Made by a program: the position numbers and the translations under genes. DNA of 64,000 bases, from positions 1-64,000 of the forward strand of contig JAKAIE010000001.1 in assembly GCA_021814475.1 (NCBI GenBank), in the 5' to 3' direction. The notes under the pieces are model-generated. The model was given only the letters and a program-made list of their open reading frames with translations. It was not told the origin of the DNA and made no database searches. This document shows positions 61,560-64,000 of this stretch, one piece after another. The stretch's first letter is position 1, and each line of letters begins with the position of its first letter. The stretch comes from Nitrospirota bacterium. Lineage in GTDB: Bacteria; Nitrospirota; Thermodesulfovibrionia; Thermodesulfovibrionales; UBA6898.

Positions 61560-62893
61560 GAGACTCGCTCCAGATCAGACTGTCTTTCTGGCTGTCGTTG
61601 GCTATTCTGGCTGTCGCGGTGATTGCCGGAATATTTGCTTTTATCTCGGCGTTCAACGAGGCGCATGAGTTACAGGATGATGTATTGCGCCAGGTCGCCA
61701 TGTTGTTCGACCGGCACGGCCTGACTGTGCCTCACGCAGGCAATCCGGGTACAAAAGCGGACAGCGATCCCGAAGCACGGGTCTTCGTGCAGCCACTTTC
61801 AGCGGCCCCTCCACGCAATCCCGATAACAATTCCAGCCCAACCCTGGCCCTGCCGCAAGGCCTTCGTGATGGCCTGCAAACCGTCCGCGCCAATAATGGA
61901 ACCTATCGTATCCTGGTCAGAACCCTCGGCAGTGGCGAACGCCTGGCAGTGGCACAAGAGACGGCTGTCCGTGACGAAATCGCTCGAGACAGCGCGTTGC
62001 GCACCCTGATGCCGTTTCTGGTGCTGGTTCCGATTCTGCTGCTTGTCATGGCCTATCTTATACGCAAAATCTTCAAGCCGATTGCCGTTCTCTCCCTCGA
62101 AATCGATCAGCGTACCGAGCAGGAACTTCATCCGATTGCCCCCGAACCATTCCCGGCGGAAATTCGGCCGTTTGTGGGCGCAATCAATCGACTGTTAAGG
62201 CGTGTAGAACAGTCAATGACTGCACAGCGGCGCTTTGTCGCCGATGCTGCGCATGAACTGCGCTCACCGCTGACGGCGCTGTCATTGCAGGCCGAGAGGC
62301 TTGCGGATGCCGATATGTCCGCCAACGCGCATGAGCGCCTGAATACATTGCGTCAAGGTATCGAGCGCGGCAGGATATTGCTGGATCAAATGTTGGCGCT
62401 GGCACGCGCGCAAGCCTCGGAGGGCACGTCCCGCACCACCGTTTCCATGCAGCAGGTTTTTAGGCGCGTACTGGAAGATTTGATGCCATTGGCAGAGGCG
62501 AAGGGCATTGATATCGGTGTCGTGAGTGACTCGGATACTCACGTTGCCGTCAACGAGGTTGACCTGATAGCCCTGGTCAAAAATCTCGTGGACAACGCCG
62601 TCCGTTACACTCCGAAAGGCGGGCGTGTCGATTTGTTTTTTTTAACGACCGAGGAGGGGACGACGCTGGTGGTCGAAGATAACGGCCCCGGCATTCCGGA
62701 GGCAGAACGGGAGAGGGTGTTTGATCCGTTCTACCGTGTCCTGGGCAGCGATGAAATTGGTTCCGGCCTCGGCCTGTCTATTGTCCAGGCCATTTCCGCC
62801 CGGGTTGGCGCTAAGGTCAGCTTCGGCCCTGCACGCGATCAATCAGGGTCCGGCCTGCGTGTCATGGTGACTTTCCCTTTGAGGGCAGGCTGA
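61535..62893 (+). CDS. QseC/PmrB-like sensor histidine kinase
   Basis: A 452-residue membrane kinase. Two helices (LSLAILAVAVIAGIFAFISA near residues 17-36; LMPFLVLVPILLLVMAYLIR near 158-177) flank a periplasmic sensor. HAMP-like segment, then H box FVADAAHELRSPLTALSLQA, N box LVDNAVRYTPKGG, and G boxes VEDNGPGIPEAERERVFDPF and GSGLGLSIVQAI. The pair with the upstream regulator is conventional, and the gene context resembles QseBC/PmrAB-like loci. Confidence 0.9.
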   Translation: MDGFKKRLRDSLQIRLSFWLSLAILAVAVIAGIFAFISAFNEAHELQDDVLRQVAMLFDRHGLTVPHAGNPGTKADSDPEARVFVQPLSAAPPRNPDNNSSPTLALPQGLRDGLQTVRANNGTYRILVRTLGSGERLAVAQETAVRDEIARDSALRTLMPFLVLVPILLLVMAYLIRKIFKPIAVLSLEIDQRTEQELHPIAPEPFPAEIRPFVGAINRLLRRVEQSMTAQRRFVADAAHELRSPLTALSLQAERLADADMSANAHERLNTLRQGIERGRILLDQMLALARAQASEGTSRTTVSMQQVFRRVLEDLMPLAEAKGIDIGVVSDSDTHVAVNEVDLIALVKNLVDNAVRYTPKGGRVDLFFLTTEEGTTLVVEDNGPGIPEAERERVFDPFYRVLGSDEIGSGLGLSIVQAISARVGAKVSFGPARDQSGSGLRVMVTFPLRAG

Positions 62894-62995
62894 GGATAGG
62901 TTAGTAGAGAGGTGTATTATGAGCAGAGGTCTCCTTTCGAGTGTTAATATATCACACAATAGATCAATCTAAAAACTGAAGATCAGGGAGGTGGA

Positions 62996-63082
62996 ATGAT
63001 GTATATCAGCAGCGCCTTGCCGCTGCGCGATACTCAGGCATTGACCTCGAAGTATAGCTCAGTGACGATTCCGGCTAAATGA
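62996..63082 (+). pseudogene. Short frame, possible 3' remnant of a coupled gene
   Basis: AGGGAGGTGGA precedes an ATG that opens a 28-codon frame (MYISSALPLRDTQALTSKYS). Its stop overlaps the next ATG as ATGA at 63079, as in coupled operon genes. It may be the joined start and end of a deleted gene. I do not recognise the product, and expression is uncertain. Confidence 0.3.
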
Positions 63083-63198
63083 TTATCGAGGCGCTTGTAA
63101 AAGGAATGGTGGATGAGGCTGTTGCGAGGAAGATAGTACAGGCAACAGGTCATTCCATTGGAACCTGCTATGGGAAGCACTGCGTTCGGCGGATATAG
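63079..63198 (+). pseudogene. N-terminal remnant of a DUF4276/TOPRIM-like protein
   Basis: ATG 63079 reads MIIEALVKGMVDEAVARKIV followed by QATGHSIGTCYGKHCVRRI and stops at 63196 after 39 residues. The EALVEG-x-VDEAVA-x-K pattern with ATGH and YGK resembles the start of DUF4276/TOPRIM-like nuclease-type proteins that occur as partners of AAA ATPases. The rest is missing. Family assignment is tentative. Confidence 0.4.
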
Positions 63199-63201
63199 AC
63201 C

Positions 63202-64000
63202 TTGTTCGAGGTTTTTTCGAAAAGACGCGAAAAAGTGATGTTTCTTCTCATCGCGGCCTGCTCCGTCCTCACCTTCCTCCTGCAATACACGTACCGGTCC
63301 CTGGACGACAACCGTCTGACGAGCTGGGAGGCAGCGTTCAAATTCGCGGACTTCAGGCATGTTCTGGCCGCGCTCTGTGTCGGGATGCTCGTTGCATGGC
63401 CCCTCTCCCGGGTCCTTTTCCCAAGGAGATATCGTTCAGTCATTTTATTCGTTCTTTCTTTCGGCCTCTGCATGCCCTTCTGGAGCGAGCCGGAGATGAT
63501 CGTGGATGCGGCGAGGTATTTCACTCAGGCCAAGTACCTCGAACTTCATGGTCCCGTTTTTTTTCTGAAGGAGTGGGGAAGGCAGATCTTCGCGTGGACC
63601 GATACGCCGGTCGTCTCTTTCCTCTACGGGCTTATCTTCAGATATCTCGGTGAGACGCGGGTTTACATCCAGATATTCACGACAGCCTGTTTCAGCCTGA
63701 CCGTTCTTCTCACCTACCGCCTCGGCAGCAGGCTCTGGGACGAGGAAACCGGATACATCGGTGCGCTGCTGCTGCTCGGGATCCCCTTCCTTTACTCCCA
63801 GGCGCCGCTGATGATGGTCGATGTCCCTCTCATGTTCTTCCTGATGGTGTCGGTATACACTTTCCTGCTGGCTCTTGAGAGGGGAGGAGGTATGATCCTC
63901 CTGTCGGCTCTCGCGATCGCCACGACCTTCTATGTAAAGTATTCGTCCTTCCTTATGCTTACTGTGCTGCCGGTCCTGTTTTGCGTCGTCCTGCTCTCCG
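63202..64000 (+). CDS. GT39/PMT_2-type membrane glycosyltransferase, N-terminal part (runs off right edge)
   Basis: An incomplete protein of at least 266 residues in a multi-pass ArnT/PMT-like fold. After a basic start (FSKRREKV) come helices FLLIAACSVLTFLLQY, FVLSFGLCMPFW and LGIPFLYSQAPLMMVDVPLM. The SEPEMIVDAARYFTQAKYLE loop carries the acidic residues expected after helix 1 of this class, and the DxPLMF segment is typical. Start is TTG 63202 or ATG 63238. The enzyme uses polyprenyl-phosphate sugars to glycosylate a protein or lipid; the acceptor cannot be told. Confidence 0.75.
   Translation, partial: MFEVFSKRREKVMFLLIAACSVLTFLLQYTYRSLDDNRLTSWEAAFKFADFRHVLAALCVGMLVAWPLSRVLFPRRYRSVILFVLSFGLCMPFWSEPEMIVDAARYFTQAKYLELHGPVFFLKEWGRQIFAWTDTPVVSFLYGLIFRYLGETRVYIQIFTTACFSLTVLLTYRLGSRLWDEETGYIGALLLLGIPFLYSQAPLMMVDVPLMFFLMVSVYTFLLALERGGGMILLSALAIATTFYVKYSSFLMLTVLPVLFCVVLLS

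Overview
The window looks like a chromosomal segment of a Gram-negative, anaerobic or microaerophilic respiring bacterium of the Nitrospirota or Desulfobacterota kind. The hints are LPS heptosyltransferases, an O-antigen cluster, a type II secretion operon, multiheme cytochromes c with an NrfC/NrfD module, and RNase Y next to a YmdB-type phosphodiesterase. Assignment to a phylum is inference; no rRNA or tRNA gene is visible. Base composition is uneven: about 1-4.9 kb and 8.7-10.6 kb are AT-rich, and most of the rest is GC-rich.

Region by region. (1) 0-14.6 kb is a surface-polysaccharide cluster: the tail of an IS630 transposase, two glycosyltransferases, an exported DUF4091 protein, a UDP-L-FucNAc pathway (fnlA, fnlB, WbuC-like cupin, fnlC, WbuB-like transferase), then a GNAT acetyltransferase, a DegT aminotransferase, a 4,6-dehydratase and a PglC-type phosphoglycosyl transferase, consistent with a bacillosamine-like initiating sugar. 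A VapBC-like pair sits inside it. (2) 14.6-20.9 kb is a toxin-antitoxin island (duplicated relE, TumA-like remnant, RelE/antitoxin, Phd/VapC, DUF4258/DUF2283, HicBA) embedded in dispersed repeats: alternating P and Q modules, REP-like R elements and a 361-bp terminal-inverted-repeat insertion. (3) 21.0-27.7 kb holds phosphomannomutase, a WecA-like transferase, a tandem PilZ protein, a cold-shock protein with an unusual leader, a parvulin lipoprotein and hemL. (4) 27.7-33.6 kb holds an 11-heme cytochrome, a second P/Q array, a tetraheme cytochrome with NrfC/NrfD-like subunits, and an atpZ/atpI pair without the rest of the ATP synthase. (5) 33.6-40.8 kb holds an OmpA-like protein, an Ig-like lipoprotein, a PHP phosphoesterase, ymdB-rny-rarA on the minus strand and a 6S RNA gene upstream of rarA. 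(6) 40.9-52.3 kb is a tightly overlapping plus-strand run: tatA, alr, gspE-K-L-M-C-D, a waaF-gmhB fusion, a second heptosyltransferase and two small DsrE/DsrH-like proteins. (7) 52.4-52.8 kb is an MNT antitoxin with a broken HEPN partner. (8) 53.0-59.5 kb is the most unusual operon: SPFH-GYF protein, double zinc-ribbon/DUF4178 protein, a 44-residue membrane peptide, DUF350, a membrane spermidine-synthase-like enzyme and a Tat-exported flavoenzyme lipoprotein. (9) 59.6-62.9 kb is a PepSY / COG4705 / response regulator / histidine kinase operon behind a direct-repeat regulator box. (10) The window ends in two short remnants and a truncated GT39-type membrane glycosyltransferase.

The strongest candidate for a poorly described system is the SPFH-DUF4178-DUF350-polyamine-synthase-flavoenzyme operon. 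It resembles phage-shock/YdjGHI and E. coli yjfIJKLMC neighbourhoods but has no PspA in view. The P/Q repeat family is the strongest unexplained non-coding signal.
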